Of a stretch of 64,000 nucleotides of DNA, positions 24,177-36,848 are shown one piece after another. Positions within the stretch are counted from its first letter, which is position 1. Each line of letters begins with the position of its first letter. The notes under the pieces were generated by a model. The model had not been told where the DNA came from. It was given only the letters and a program-made list of their open reading frames with translations, and made no database searches. The stretch spans positions 1 to 64,000 of the forward strand of contig JAKCOZ010000627.1 in NCBI GenBank assembly GCA_022605955.1, written 5' to 3'. Origin of the DNA: Rallus limicola. Lineage: Eukaryota > Chordata > Aves > Gruiformes > Rallidae. Both the position numbers and the translations under genes were made by a program.

Positions 24177-27146
24177 ATGCCTTTCAGGCCTAGCTTCTTT
24201 ACTTTGGGAGTTATTGCTGGACGTTTAGCATGTTTTGAACTGCAGTCTGCTAGGGCCGAGAAAAGCACCGTAGGAGGTTCCAGGCATGTTCCCTCTTTCC
24301 AGGCAAAGGAAAAGGCTGAGAGCCAAAGTGACAGGGTCTGCTCGTGTGTCCTGTTAGGAGGTTTCAGACGAGCTATGCCTTTCAGGCCTAGCTTCTTTAC
24401 TTTGGGAGTTATTGCTGGACGTTTAGCATGTTTTGAACTGCAGTCTGCTAGGGCCGAGAAAAGCACCGTAGGAGGTTCCAGGCATGTTCCCTCTTTCCAG
24501 GCAAAGGAAAAGGCTGAGAGCCAAAGTGACAGGGTCTGCTCGTGTGTCCTGTTAGGAGGTTTCAGACAAGCTATGCCTTTCAGGCCTAGCTTCTTTACTT
24601 TGGGAGTTATTGCTGGACGTTTAGCATGTTTTGAACTGCAGTCTGCTAGGGCCGAGAAAAGCACCGTAGGAGGTTCCAGGCATGTTCCCTCTTTCCAGGC
24701 AAAGGAAAAGGCTGAGAGCCAAAGTGACAGGGTCTGCTCGTGTGTCCTGTTAGGAGGTTTCAGACGAGCTATGCCTTTCAGGCCTAGCTTCTTTACTTTG
24801 GGAGTTATTGCTGGACGTTTAGCATGTTTTGAACTGCAGTCTGCTAGGGCCGAGAAAAGCACCGTAGGAGGTTCCAGGCATGTTCCCTCTTTCCAGGCAA
24901 AGGAAAAGGCTGAGAGCCAAAGTGACAGGGTCTGCTCGTGTGTCCTGTTAGGAGGTTTCAGACGAGCTATGCCTTTCAGGCCTAGATTCTTTACTTTGGG
25001 AGTTATTGCTGGACGGTTAGCATGTTTTGAACTGCAGTCTGCTAGGGCCGAGAAAAGCACCGTAGGAGGTTCCAGGCATGTTCCCTCTTTCCAGGCAAAG
25101 GAAAAGGCTGAGAGCCAAAGTGACAGGGTCTGCTCGTGTGTCCTGTTAGGAGGTTTCAGACGAGCTATGCCTTTCAGGCCTAGCTTCTTTACTTTGGGAG
25201 TTATTGCTGGACGTTTAGCATGTTTTGAACTGCAGTCTGCTAGGGCCGAGAAAAGCACCGTAGGAGGTTCCAGGCATGTTCCCTCTTTCCAGGCAAAGGA
25301 AAAGGCTGAGAGCCAAAGTGACAGGGTCTGCTCGTGTGTCCTGTTAGGAGGTTTCAGACAAGCTATGCCTTTCAGGCCTAGCTTCTTTACTTTGGGAGTT
25401 ATTGCTGGACGTTTAGCATGTTTTGAACTGCAGTCTGCTAGGGCCGAGAAAAGCACCGTAGGAGGTTCCAGGCATGTTCCCTCTTTCCAGGCAAAGGAAA
25501 AGGCTGAGAGCCAAAGTGACAGGGTCTGCTCGTGTGTCCTGTCAGGAGGTTTCAGACAAGCTATGCCTTTCAGGCCTAGCTTCTTTACTTTGGGAGTTAT
25601 TGCTGGACGTTTAGCATGTTTTGAACTGCAGTCTGCTAGGGCCGAGAAAAGCACCGTAGGAGGTTCCAGGCATGTTCCCTCTTTCCAGGCAAAGGAAAAG
25701 GCTGAGAGCCAAAGTGACAGGGTCTGCTCGTGTGTCCTGTTAGGAGGTTTCAGACAAGCTATGCCTTTCAGGCCTAGCTTCTTTACTTTGGGAGTTATTG
25801 CTGGACGTTTAGCATGTTTTGAACTGCAGTCTGCTAGGGCCGAGAAAAGCACCGTAGGAGGTTCCAGGCATGTTCCCTCTTTCCAGGCAAAGGAAAAGGC
25901 TGAGAGCCAAAGTGACAGGGTCTGCTCGTGTGTCCTGTTAGGAGGTTTCAGACAAGCTATGCCTTTCAGGCCTAGCTTCTTTACTTTGGGAGTTATTGCT
26001 GGACGTTTAGCATGTTTTGAACTGCAGTCTGCTAGGGCCGAGAAAAGCACCGTAGGAGGTTCCAGGCATGTTCCCTCTTTCCAGGCAAAGGAAAAGGCTG
26101 AGAGCCAAAGTGACAGGGTCTGCTCGTGTGTCCTGTTAGGAGGTTTCAGACAAGCTATGCCTTTCAGGCCTAGCTTCTTTACTTTGGGAGCTATTGCTGG
26201 ACGTTTAGCATGTTTTGAACTGCAGTCTGCTAGGGCCGAGAAAAGCACCGTAGGAGGTTCCAGGCATGTTCCCTCTTTCCAGGCAAAGGAAAAGGCTGAG
26301 AGCCAAAGTGACAGGGTCTGCTCGTGTGTCCTGTTAGGAGGTTTCAGACGAGCTATGCCTTTCAGGCCTAGCTTCTTTACTTTGGGAGTTATTGCTGGAC
26401 GTTTAGCATGTTTTGAACTGCAGTCTGCTAGGGCCGAGAAAAGCACCGTAGGAGGTTCCAGGCATGTTCCCTCTTTCCAGGCAAAGGAAAAGGCTGAGAG
26501 CCAAAGTGACAGGGTCTGCTCGTGTGTCCTGTTAGGAGGTTTCAGACAAGCTATGCCTTTCAGGCCTAGCTTCTTTACTTTGGGAGTTATTGCTGGACGT
26601 TTAGCATGTTTTGAACTGCAGTCTGCTAGGGCCGAGAAAAGCACCGTAGGAGGTTCCAGGCATGTTCCCTCTTTCCAGGCAAAGGAAAAGGCTGAGAGCC
26701 AAAGTGACAGGGTCTGCTCGTGTGTCCTGTTAGGAGGTTTCAGACGAGCTATGCCTTTCAGGCCTAGCTTCTTTACTTTGGGAGTTATTGCTGGACGTTT
26801 AGCATGTTTTGAACTGCAGTCTGCTAGGGCCGAGAAAAGCACCGTAGGAGGTTCCAGGCATGTTCCCTCTTTCCAGGCAAAGGAAAAGGCTGAGAGCCAA
26901 AGTGACAGGGTCTGCTCGTGTGTCCTGTTAGGAGGTTTCAGACAAGCTATGCCTTTCAGGCCTAGCTTCTTTACTTTGGGAGTTATTGCTGGACGTTTAG
27001 CATGTTTTGAACTGCAGTCTGCTAGGGCCGAGAAAAGCACCGTAGGAGGTTCCAGGCATGTTCCCTCTTTCCAGGCAAAGGAAAAGGCTGAGACCCAAAG
27101 TGACAGGGTCTGCTCGTGTGTCCTGTCAGGAGGTTTCAGACAAGCT
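24177..27146 (+). repeat. Higher-order block, third (partial) copy
   Basis: Matches the right-hand part of 20217-23780. The GGACGGTTAG monomer recurs at 25016 (16 monomers from 21848), GGGAGCTATTG near 26192 (17 monomers from its partner) and GAGACCC at 27094 (17 monomers from 23728). The change of spacing from 16 to 17 marks one extra CAAGC-type monomer between the two markers, consistent with unequal exchange of single units. Confidence 0.82.
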
Positions 27147-29918
27147 ATGCCTTTCAGGCCTAGCTTCTTTACTTTGGGAGTTATTGCTGGACGTTTAGCA
27201 TGTTTTGAACTGCAGTCTGCTAGGGCCGAGAAAAGCACCGTAGGAGGTTCCAGGCATGTTCCCTCTTTCCAGGCAAAGGAAAAGGCTGAGAGCCAAAGTG
27301 ACAGGGTCTGCTCGTGTGTCCTGTTAGGAGGTTTCAGACGAGCTATGCCTTTCAGGCCTAGCTTCTTTACTTTGGGAGTTATTGCTGGACGTTTAGCATG
27401 TTTTGAACTGCAGTCTGCTAGGGCCGAGAAAAGCACCGTAGGAGGTTCCAGGCATGTTCCCTCTTTCCAGGCAAAGGAAAAGGCTGAGAGCCAAAGTGAC
27501 AGGGTGTGCTCGTGTGTCCTGTTAGGAGGTTTCAGACAAGCTATGCCTTTCAGGCCTAGCTTCTTTACTTTGGGAGTTATTGCTGGACGTTTAGCATGTT
27601 TTGAACTGCAGTCTGCTAGGGCCGAGAAAAGCACCGTAGGAGGTTCCAGGCATGTTCCCTCTTTCCAGGCAAAGGAAAAGGCTGAGAGCCAAAGTGACAG
27701 GGTCTGCTCGTGTGTCCTGTTAGGAGGTTTCAGACAAGCTATGCCTTTCAGGCCTAGCTTCTTTACTTTGGGAGTTATTGCTGGACGTTTAGCATGTTTT
27801 GAACTGCAGTCTGCTAGGGCCGAGAAAAGCACCGTAGGAGGTTCCAGGCATGTTCCCTCTTTCCAGGCAAAGGAAAAGGCTGAGAGCCAAAGTGACAGGG
27901 TCTGCTCGTGTGTCCTGTTAGGAGGTTTCAGACAAGCTATGCCTTTCAGGCCTAGCTTCTTTACTTTGGGAGTTATTGCTGGACGTTTAGCATGTTTTGA
28001 ACTGCAGTCTGCTAGGGCCGAGAAAAGCACCGTAGGAGGTTCCAGGCATGTTCCCTCTTTCCAGGCAAAGGAAAAGGCTGAGAGCCAAAGTGACAGGGTC
28101 TGCTCGTGTGTCCTGTCAGGAGGTTTCAGACAAGCTATGCCTTTCAGGCCTAGCTTCTTTACTTTGGGAGTTATTGCTGGACGTTTAGCATGTTTTGAAC
28201 TGCAGTCTGCTAGGGCCGAGAAAAGCACTGTAGGAGGTTCCAGGCATGTTCCCTCTTTCCAGGCAAAGGAAAAGGCTGAGAGCCAAAGTGACAGGGTCTG
28301 CTCGTGTGTCCTGTTAGGAGGTTTCAGACGAGCTATGCCTTTCAGGCCTAGCTTCTTTACTTTGGGAGTTATTGCTGGACGTTTAGCATGTTTTGAACTG
28401 CAGTCTGCTAGGGCCGAGAAAAGCACCGTAGGAGGTTCCAGGCATGTTCCCTCTTTCCAGGCAAAGGAAAAGGCTGAGAGCCAAAGTGACAGGGTCTGCT
28501 CGTGTGTCCTGTTAGGAGGTTTCAGACAAGCTATGCCTTTCAGGCCTAGCTTCTTTACTTTGGGAGATATTGCTGGACGTTTAGCATGTTTTGAACTGCA
28601 GTCTGCTAGGGCCGAGAAAAGCACCGTAGGAGGTTCCAGGCATGTTCCCTCTTTCCAGGCAAAGGAAAAGGCTGAGAGCCAAAGTGACAGGGTCTGCTCG
28701 TGTGTCCTGTTAGGAGGTTTCAGACGAGCTATGCCTTTCAGGCCTAGCTTCTTTACTTTGGGAGTTATTGCTGGACGTTTAGCATGTTTTGAACTGCAGT
28801 CTGCTAGGGCCGAGAAAAGCACCGTAGGAGGTTCCAGGCATGTTCCCTCTTTCCAGGCAAAGGAAAAGGCTGAGAGCCAAAGTGACAGGGTCTGCTCGTG
28901 TGTCCTGTTAGGAGGTTTCAGACAAGCTATGCCTTTCAGGCCTAGCTTCTTTACTTTGGGAGTTATTGCTGGACGTTTAGCATGTTTTGAACTGCAGTCT
29001 GCTAGGGCCGAGAAAAGCACCGTAGGAGGTTCCAGGCATGTTCCCTCTTTCCAGGCAAAGGAAAAGGCTGAGAGCCAAAGTGACAGGGTCTGCTCGTGTG
29101 TCCTGTCAGGAGGTTTCAGACAAGCTATGCCTTTCAGGCCTAGCTTCTTTACTTTGGGAGTTATTGCTGGACGTTTAGCATGTTTTGAACTGCAGTCTGC
29201 TAGGGCCGAGAAAAGCACCGTAGGAGGTTCCAGGCATGTTCCCTCTTTCCAGGCAAAGGAAAAGGCTGAGAGCCAAAGTGACAGGGTCTGCTCGTGTGTC
29301 CTGTTAGGAGGTTTCATACGAGCTATGCCTTTCAGGCCTAGCTTCTTTACTTTGGGAGTTATTGCTGGACGTTTAGCATGTTTTGAACTGCAGTCTGCTA
29401 GGGCCGAGAAAAGCACCGTAGGAGGTTCCAGGCATGTTCCCTCTTTCCAGGCAAAGGAAAAGGCTGAGAGCCAAAGTGACAGGGTGTGCTCGTGTGTCCT
29501 GTTAGGAGGTTTCAGACAAGCTATGCCTTTCAGGCCTAGCTTCTTTACTTTGGGAGTTATTGCTGGACGTTTAGCATGTTTTGAACTGCAGTCTGCTAGG
29601 GCCGAGAAAAGCACCGTAGGAGGTTCCAGGCATGTTCCCTCTTTCCAGGCAAAGGAAAAGGCTGAGAGCCAAAGTGACAGGGTCTGCTCGTGTGTCCTGT
29701 TAGGAGGTTTCAGACAAGCTATGCCTTTCAGGCCTAGCTTCTTTACTTTGGGAGTTATTGCTGGACGTTTAGCATGTTTTGAACTGCAGTCTGCTAGGGC
29801 CGAGAAAAGCACCGTAGGAGGTTCCAGGCATGTTCCCTCATTCCAGGCAAAGGAAAAGGCTGAGAGCCAAAGTGACAGGGTCTGCTCGTGTGTCCTGTTA
29901 GGAGGTTTCAGACAAGCT
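26949..29918 (+). repeat. Marker cassette, 15-monomer form, copy 1
   Basis: Same marker order as 16851-19226: GAGACCC (27094), GGGTGTGC, TGTCAGG junction, CACTGTAGG (28229), GGGAGATATTG (28567), then a three-monomer insertion ending in the rare junction GTTTCATACG (29317), then GGGTGTGC and CCCTCATTCC (near 29840). The insertion includes a TGTCAGG junction. The block recurs exactly 6930 bases downstream. Confidence 0.87.
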
Positions 29919-30710
29919 ATGCCTTTCAGGCCTAGCTTCTTTACTTTGGGAGTTATTGCTGGACGTTTAGCATGTTTTGAACTGCAGTCTGCTAGGGCCG
30001 AGAAAAGCACCGTAGGAGGTTCCAGGCATGTTCCCTCTTTCCAGGCAAAGGAAAAGGCTGAGAGCCAAAGTGACAGGGTCTGCTCGTGTGTCCTGTTAGG
30101 AGGTTTCAGACGAGCTATGCCTTTCAGGCCTAGCTTCTTTACTTTGGGAGTTATTGCTGGACGTTTAGCATGTTTTGAACTGCAGTCTGCTAGGGCCGAG
30201 AAAAGCACCGTAGGAGGTTCCAGGCATGTTCCCTCTTTCCAGGCAAAGGAAAAGGCTGAGAGCCAAAGTGACAGGGTGTGCTCGTGTGTCCTGTTAGGAG
30301 GTTTCAGACAAGCTATGCCTTTCAGGCCTAGCTTCTTTACTTTGGGAGTTATTGCTGGACGTTTAGCATGTTTTGAACTGCAGTCTGCTAGGGCCGAGAA
30401 AAGCACCGTAGGAGGTTCCAGGCATGTTCCCTCTTTCCAGGCAAAGGAAAAGGCTGAGAGCCAAAGTGACAGGGTCTGCTCGTGTGTCCTGTTAGGAGGT
30501 TTCAGACAAGCTATGCCTTTCAGGCCTAGCTTCTTTACTTTGGGAGTTATTGCTGGACGTTTAGCATGTTTTGAACTGCAGTCTGCTAGGGCCGAGAAAA
30601 GCACCGTAGGAGGTTCCAGGCATGTTCCCTCTTTCCAGGCAAAGGAAAAGGCTGAGAGTCAAAGTGACAGGGTCTGCTCGTGTGTCCTGTTAGGAGGTTT
30701 CAGACAAGCT

Positions 30711-32492
30711 ATGCCTTTCAGGCCTAGCTTCTTTACTTTGGGAGTTATTGCTGGACGTTTAGCATGTTTTGAACTGCAGTCTGCTAGGGCCGAGAAAAGC
30801 ACCGTAGGAGGTTCCAGGCATGTTCCCTCTTTCCAGGCAAAGGAAAAGGCTGAGAGCCAAAGTGACAGGGTCTGCTCGTGTGTCCTGTCAGGAGGTTTCA
30901 GACAAGCTATGCCTTTCAGGCCTAGCTTCTTTACTTTGGGAGTTATTGCTGGACGTTTAGCATGTTTTGAACTGCAGTCTGCTAGGGCCGAGAAAAGCAC
31001 TGTAGGAGGTTCCAGGCATGTTCCCTCTTTCCAGGCAAAGGAAAAGGCTGAGAGCCAAAGTGACAGGGTCTGCTCGTGTGTCCTGTTAGGAGGTTTCAGA
31101 CGAGCTATGCCTTTCAGGCCTAGCTTCTATACTTTGGGAGTTATTGCTGGACGTTTAGCATGTTTTGAACTGCAGTCTGCTAGGGCCGAGAAAAGCACCG
31201 TAGGAGGTTCCAGGCATGTTCCCTCTTTCCAGGCAAAGGAAAAGGCTGAGAGCCAAAGTGACAGGGTCTGCTCGTGTGTCCTGTTAGGAGGTTTCAGACA
31301 AGCTATGCCTTTCAGGCCTAGCTTCTTTACTTTGGGAGATATTGCTGGACGTTTAGCATGTTTTGAACTGCAGTCTGCTAGGGCCGAGAAAAGCACCGTA
31401 GGAGGTTCCAGGCATGTTCCCTCTTTCCAGGCAAAGGAAAAGGCTGAGAGCCAAAGTGACAGGGTCTGCTCGTGTGTCCTGTTAGGAGGTTTCAGACGAG
31501 CTATGCCTTTCAGGCCTAGCTTCTTTACTTTGGGAGTTATTGCTGGACGTTTAGCATGTTTTGAACTGCAGTCTGCTAGGGCCGAGAAAAGCACCGTAGG
31601 AGGTTCCAGGCATGTTCCCTCTTTCCAGGCAAAGGAAAAGGCTGAGAGCCAAAGTGACAGGGTCTGCTCGTGTGTCCTGTTAGGAGGTTTCAGACGAGCT
31701 ATGCCTTTCAGGCCTAGCTTCTTTACTTTGGGAGTTATTGCTGGACGTTTAGCATGTTTTGAACTGCAGTCTGCTAGGGCCGAGAAAAGCACCGTAGGAG
31801 GTTCCAGGCATGTTCCCTCTTTCCAGGCAAAGGAAAAGGCTGAGAGCCAAAGTGACAGGGTCTGCTCGTGTGTCCTGTTAGGAGGTTTCAGACAAGCTAT
31901 GCCTTTCAGGCCTAGCTTCTTTACTTTGGGAGTTATTGCTGGACGTTTAGCATGTTTTGAACTGCAGTCTGCTAGGGCCGAGAAAAGCACCGTAGGAGGT
32001 TCCAGGCATGTTCCCTCTTTCCAGGCAAAGGAAAAGGCTGAGAGCCAAAGTGACAGGGTCTGCTCGTGTGTCCTGTCAGGAGGTTTCAGACAAGCTATGC
32101 CTTTCAGGCCTAGCTTCTTTACTTTGGGAGTTATTGCTGGACGTTTAGCATGTTTTGAACTGCAGTCTGCTAGGGCCGAGAAAAGCACCGTAGGAGGTTC
32201 CAGGCATGTTCCCTCTTTCCAGGCAAAGGAAAAGGCTGAGAGCCAAAGTGACAGGGTCTGCTCGTGTGTCCTGTTAGGAGGTTTCATACGAGCTATGCCT
32301 TTCAGGCCTAGCTTCTTTACTTTGGGAGTTATTGCTGGACGTTTAGCATGTTTTGAACTGCAGTCTGCTAGGGCCGAGAAAAGCACCGTAGGAGGTTCCA
32401 GGCATGTTCCCTCTTTCCAGGCAAAGGAAAAGGCTGAGAGCCAAAGTGACAGGGTGTGCTCGTGTGTCCTGTTAGGAGGTTTCAGACAAGCT
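30711..32492 (+). repeat. Marker cassette, truncated copy
   Basis: A nine-monomer fragment of the 15-monomer cassette: TGTCAGG junction, CACTGTAGG (about 31001), a private TTCTATACTTTG change (near 31129), GGGAGATATTG (about 31339), TGTCAGG, GTTTCATACG (32287) and GGGTGTGC. It has one CGAGC-type monomer more than the full copies between the GGGAGATATTG and GTTTCATACG markers. It lacks the GAGACCC start. Confidence 0.78.
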
Positions 32493-33878
32493 ATGCCTTT
32501 CAGGCCTAGCTTCTTTACTTTGGGAGTTATTGCTGGACGTTTAGCATGTTTTGAACTGCAGTCTGCTAGGGCCGAGAAAAGCACCGTAGGAGGTTCCAGG
32601 CATGTTCCCTCTTTCCAGGCAAAGGAAAAGGCTGAGAGCCAAAGTGACAGGGTCTGCTCGTGTGTCCTGTTAGGAGGTTTCAGACAAGCTATGCCTTTCA
32701 GGCCTAGCTTCTTTACTTTGGGAGTTATTGCTGGACGTTTAGCATGTTTTGAACTGCAGTCTGCTAGGGCCGAGAAAAGCACCGTAGGAGGTTCCAGGCA
32801 TGTTCCCTCTTTCCAGGCAAAGGAAAAGGCTGAGAGCCAAAGTGACAGGGTCTGCTCGTGTGTCCTGTTAGGAGGTTTCAGACAAGCTATGCCTTTCAGG
32901 CCTAGCTTCTTTACTTTGGGAGTTATTGCTGGACGTTTAGCATGTTTTGAACTGCAGTCTGCTAGGGCCGAGAAAAGCACCGTAGGAGGTTCCAGGCATG
33001 TTCCCTCTTTCCAGGCAAAGGAAAAGGCTGAGAGCCAAAGTGACAGGGTCTGCTCGTGTGTCCTGTTAGGAGGTTTCAGACGAGCTATGCCTTTCAGGCC
33101 TAGCTTCTTTACTTTGGGAGTTATTGCTGGACGTTTAGCATGTTTTGAACTGCAGTCTGCTAGGGCCGAGAAAAGCACCGTAGGAGGTTCCAGGCATGTT
33201 CCCTCTTTCCAGGCAAAGGAAAAGGCTGAGAGCCAAAGTGACAGGGTCTGCTCGTGTGTCCTGTTAGGAGGTTTCAGACGAGCTATGCCTTTCAGGCCTA
33301 GCTTCTTTACTTTGGGAGTTATTGCTGGACGTTTAGCATGTTTTGAACTGCAGTCTGCTAGGGCCGAGAAAAGCACCGTAGGAGGTTCCAGGCATGTTCC
33401 CTCTTTCCAGGCAAAGGAAAAGGCTGAGAGCCAAAGTGACAGGGTCTGCTCGTGTGTCCTGCTAGGAGGTTTCAGACAAGCTATGCCTTTCAGGCCTAGC
33501 TTCTTTACTTTGGGAGTTATTGCTGGACGTTTAGCATGTTTTGAACTGCAGTCTGCTAGGGCCGAGAAAAGCACCGTAGGAGGTTCCAGGCATGTTCCCT
33601 CTTTCCAGGCAAAGGAAAAGGCTGAGAGCCAAAGTGACAGGGTCTGCTCGTGTGTCCTGTTAGGAGGTTTCAGACGAGCTATGCCTTTCAGGCCTAGCTT
33701 CTTTACTTTGGGAGTTATTGCTGGACGTTTAGCATGTTTTGAACTGCAGTCTGCTAGGGCCGAGAAAAGCACCGTAGGAGGTTCCAGGCATGTTCCCTCT
33801 TTCCAGGCAAAGGAAAAGGCTGAGAGCCAAAGTGACAGGGTCTGCTCGTGTGTCCTGTTAGGAGGTTTCAGACAAGCT

Positions 33879-36848
33879 ATGCCTTTCAGGCCTAGCTTCT
33901 TTACTTTGGGAGTTATTGCTGGACGTTTAGCATGTTTTGAACTGCAGTCTGCTAGGGCCGAGAAAAGCACCGTAGGAGGTTCCAGGCATGTTCCCTCTTT
34001 CCAGGCAAAGGAAAAGGCTGAGACCCAAAGTGACAGGGTCTGCTCGTGTGTCCTGTCAGGAGGTTTCAGACAAGCTATGCCTTTCAGGCCTAGCTTCTTT
34101 ACTTTGGGAGTTATTGCTGGACGTTTAGCATGTTTTGAACTGCAGTCTGCTAGGGCCGAGAAAAGCACCGTAGGAGGTTCCAGGCATGTTCCCTCTTTCC
34201 AGGCAAAGGAAAAGGCTGAGAGCCAAAGTGACAGGGTCTGCTCGTGTGTCCTGTTAGGAGGTTTCAGACGAGCTATGCCTTTCAGGCCTAGCTTCTTTAC
34301 TTTGGGAGTTATTGCTGGACGTTTAGCATGTTTTGAACTGCAGTCTGCTAGGGCCGAGAAAAGCACCGTAGGAGGTTCCAGGCATGTTCCCTCTTTCCAG
34401 GCAAAGGAAAAGGCTGAGAGCCAAAGTGACAGGGTGTGCTCGTGTGTCCTGTTAGGAGGTTTCAGACAAGCTATGCCTTTCAGGCCTAGCTTCTTTACTT
34501 TGGGAGTTATTGCTGGACGTTTAGCATGTTTTGAACTGCAGTCTGCTAGGGCCGAGAAAAGCACCGTAGGAGGTTCCAGGCATGTTCCCTCTTTCCAGGC
34601 AAAGGAAAAGGCTGAGAGCCAAAGTGACAGGGTCTGCTCGTGTGTCCTGTTAGGAGGTTTCAGACAAGCTATGCCTTTCAGGCCTAGCTTCTTTACTTTG
34701 GGAGTTATTGCTGGACGTTTAGCATGTTTTGAACTGCAGTCTGCTAGGGCCGAGAAAAGCACCGTAGGAGGTTCCAGGCATGTTCCCTCTTTCCAGGCAA
34801 AGGAAAAGGCTGAGAGCCAAAGTGACAGGGTCTGCTCGTGTGTCCTGTTAGGAGGTTTCAGACAAGCTATGCCTTTCAGGCCTAGCTTCTTTACTTTGGG
34901 AGTTATTGCTGGACGTTTAGCATGTTTTGAACTGCAGTCTGCTAGGGCCGAGAAAAGCACCGTAGGAGGTTCCAGGCATGTTCCCTCTTTCCAGGCAAAG
35001 GAAAAGGCTGAGAGCCAAAGTGACAGGGTCTGCTCGTGTGTCCTGTCAGGAGGTTTCAGACAAGCTATGCCTTTCAGGCCTAGCTTCTTTACTTTGGGAG
35101 TTATTGCTGGACGTTTAGCATGTTTTGAACTGCAGTCTGCTAGGGCCGAGAAAAGCACTGTAGGAGGTTCCAGGCATGTTCCCTCTTTCCAGGCAAAGGA
35201 AAAGGCTGAGAGCCAAAGTGACAGGGTCTGCTCGTGTGTCCTGTTAGGAGGTTTCAGACGAGCTATGCCTTTCAGGCCTAGCTTCTTTACTTTGGGAGTT
35301 ATTGCTGGACGTTTAGCATGTTTTGAACTGCAGTCTGCTAGGGCCGAGAAAAGCACCGTAGGAGGTTCCAGGCATGTTCCCTCTTTCCAGGCAAAGGAAA
35401 AGGCTGAGAGCCAAAGTGACAGGGTCTGCTCGTGTGTCCTGTTAGGAGGTTTCAGACAAGCTATGCCTTTCAGGCCTAGCTTCTTTACTTTGGGAGATAT
35501 TGCTGGACGTTTAGCATGTTTTGAACTGCAGTCTGCTAGGGCCGAGAAAAGCACCGTAGGAGGTTCCAGGCATGTTCCCTCTTTCCAGGCAAAGGAAAAG
35601 GCTGAGAGCCAAAGTGACAGGGTCTGCTCGTGTGTCCTGTTAGGAGGTTTCAGACGAGCTATGCCTTTCAGGCCTAGCTTCTTTACTTTGGGAGTTATTG
35701 CTGGACGTTTAGCATGTTTTGAACTGCAGTCTGCTAGGGCCGAGAAAAGCACCGTAGGAGGTTCCAGGCATGTTCCCTCTTTCCAGGCAAAGGAAAAGGC
35801 TGAGAGCCAAAGTGACAGGGTCTGCTCGTGTGTCCTGTTAGGAGGTTTCAGACAAGCTATGCCTTTCAGGCCTAGCTTCTTTACTTTGGGAGTTATTGCT
35901 GGACGTTTAGCATGTTTTGAACTGCAGTCTGCTAGGGCCGAGAAAAGCACCGTAGGAGGTTCCAGGCATGTTCCCTCTTTCCAGGCAAAGGAAAAGGCTG
36001 AGAGCCAAAGTGACAGGGTCTGCTCGTGTGTCCTGTCAGGAGGTTTCAGACAAGCTATGCCTTTCAGGCCTAGCTTCTTTACTTTGGGAGTTATTGCTGG
36101 ACGTTTAGCATGTTTTGAACTGCAGTCTGCTAGGGCCGAGAAAAGCACCGTAGGAGGTTCCAGGCATGTTCCCTCTTTCCAGGCAAAGGAAAAGGCTGAG
36201 AGCCAAAGTGACAGGGTCTGCTCGTGTGTCCTGTTAGGAGGTTTCATACGAGCTATGCCTTTCAGGCCTAGCTTCTTTACTTTGGGAGTTATTGCTGGAC
36301 GTTTAGCATGTTTTGAACTGCAGTCTGCTAGGGCCGAGAAAAGCACCGTAGGAGGTTCCAGGCATGTTCCCTCTTTCCAGGCAAAGGAAAAGGCTGAGAG
36401 CCAAAGTGACAGGGTGTGCTCGTGTGTCCTGTTAGGAGGTTTCAGACAAGCTATGCCTTTCAGGCCTAGCTTCTTTACTTTGGGAGTTATTGCTGGACGT
36501 TTAGCATGTTTTGAACTGCAGTCTGCTAGGGCCGAGAAAAGCACCGTAGGAGGTTCCAGGCATGTTCCCTCTTTCCAGGCAAAGGAAAAGGCTGAGAGCC
36601 AAAGTGACAGGGTCTGCTCGTGTGTCCTGTTAGGAGGTTTCAGACAAGCTATGCCTTTCAGGCCTAGCTTCTTTACTTTGGGAGTTATTGCTGGACGTTT
36701 AGCATGTTTTGAACTGCAGTCTGCTAGGGCCGAGAAAAGCACCGTAGGAGGTTCCAGGCATGTTCCCTCATTCCAGGCAAAGGAAAAGGCTGAGAGCCAA
36801 AGTGACAGGGTCTGCTCGTGTGTCCTGTTAGGAGGTTTCAGACAAGCT
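33879..36848 (+). repeat. Marker cassette, 15-monomer form, copy 2
   Basis: All markers of 26949-29918 return 6930 bases downstream: GAGACCC (34024), GGGTGTGC, CACTGTAGG (about 35159), GGGAGATATTG (about 35497), GTTTCATACG (36247) and CCCTCATTCC (near 36770). No private difference between the two copies is obvious by eye. A further fragment (TGTCAGG, CACTGTAGG, GGGAGATATTG) follows at 37047-37838. Confidence 0.87.

Noticed and set aside
14027..30604. Long minus-strand coding regions (here 5,525 residues; others across the window)
   Set aside because: They are the reverse-complement reading of the same repeat, interrupted only where AGC to AGT creates a TGA or where indels occur. Both strands of one repeat cannot plausibly be two unrelated giant proteins.
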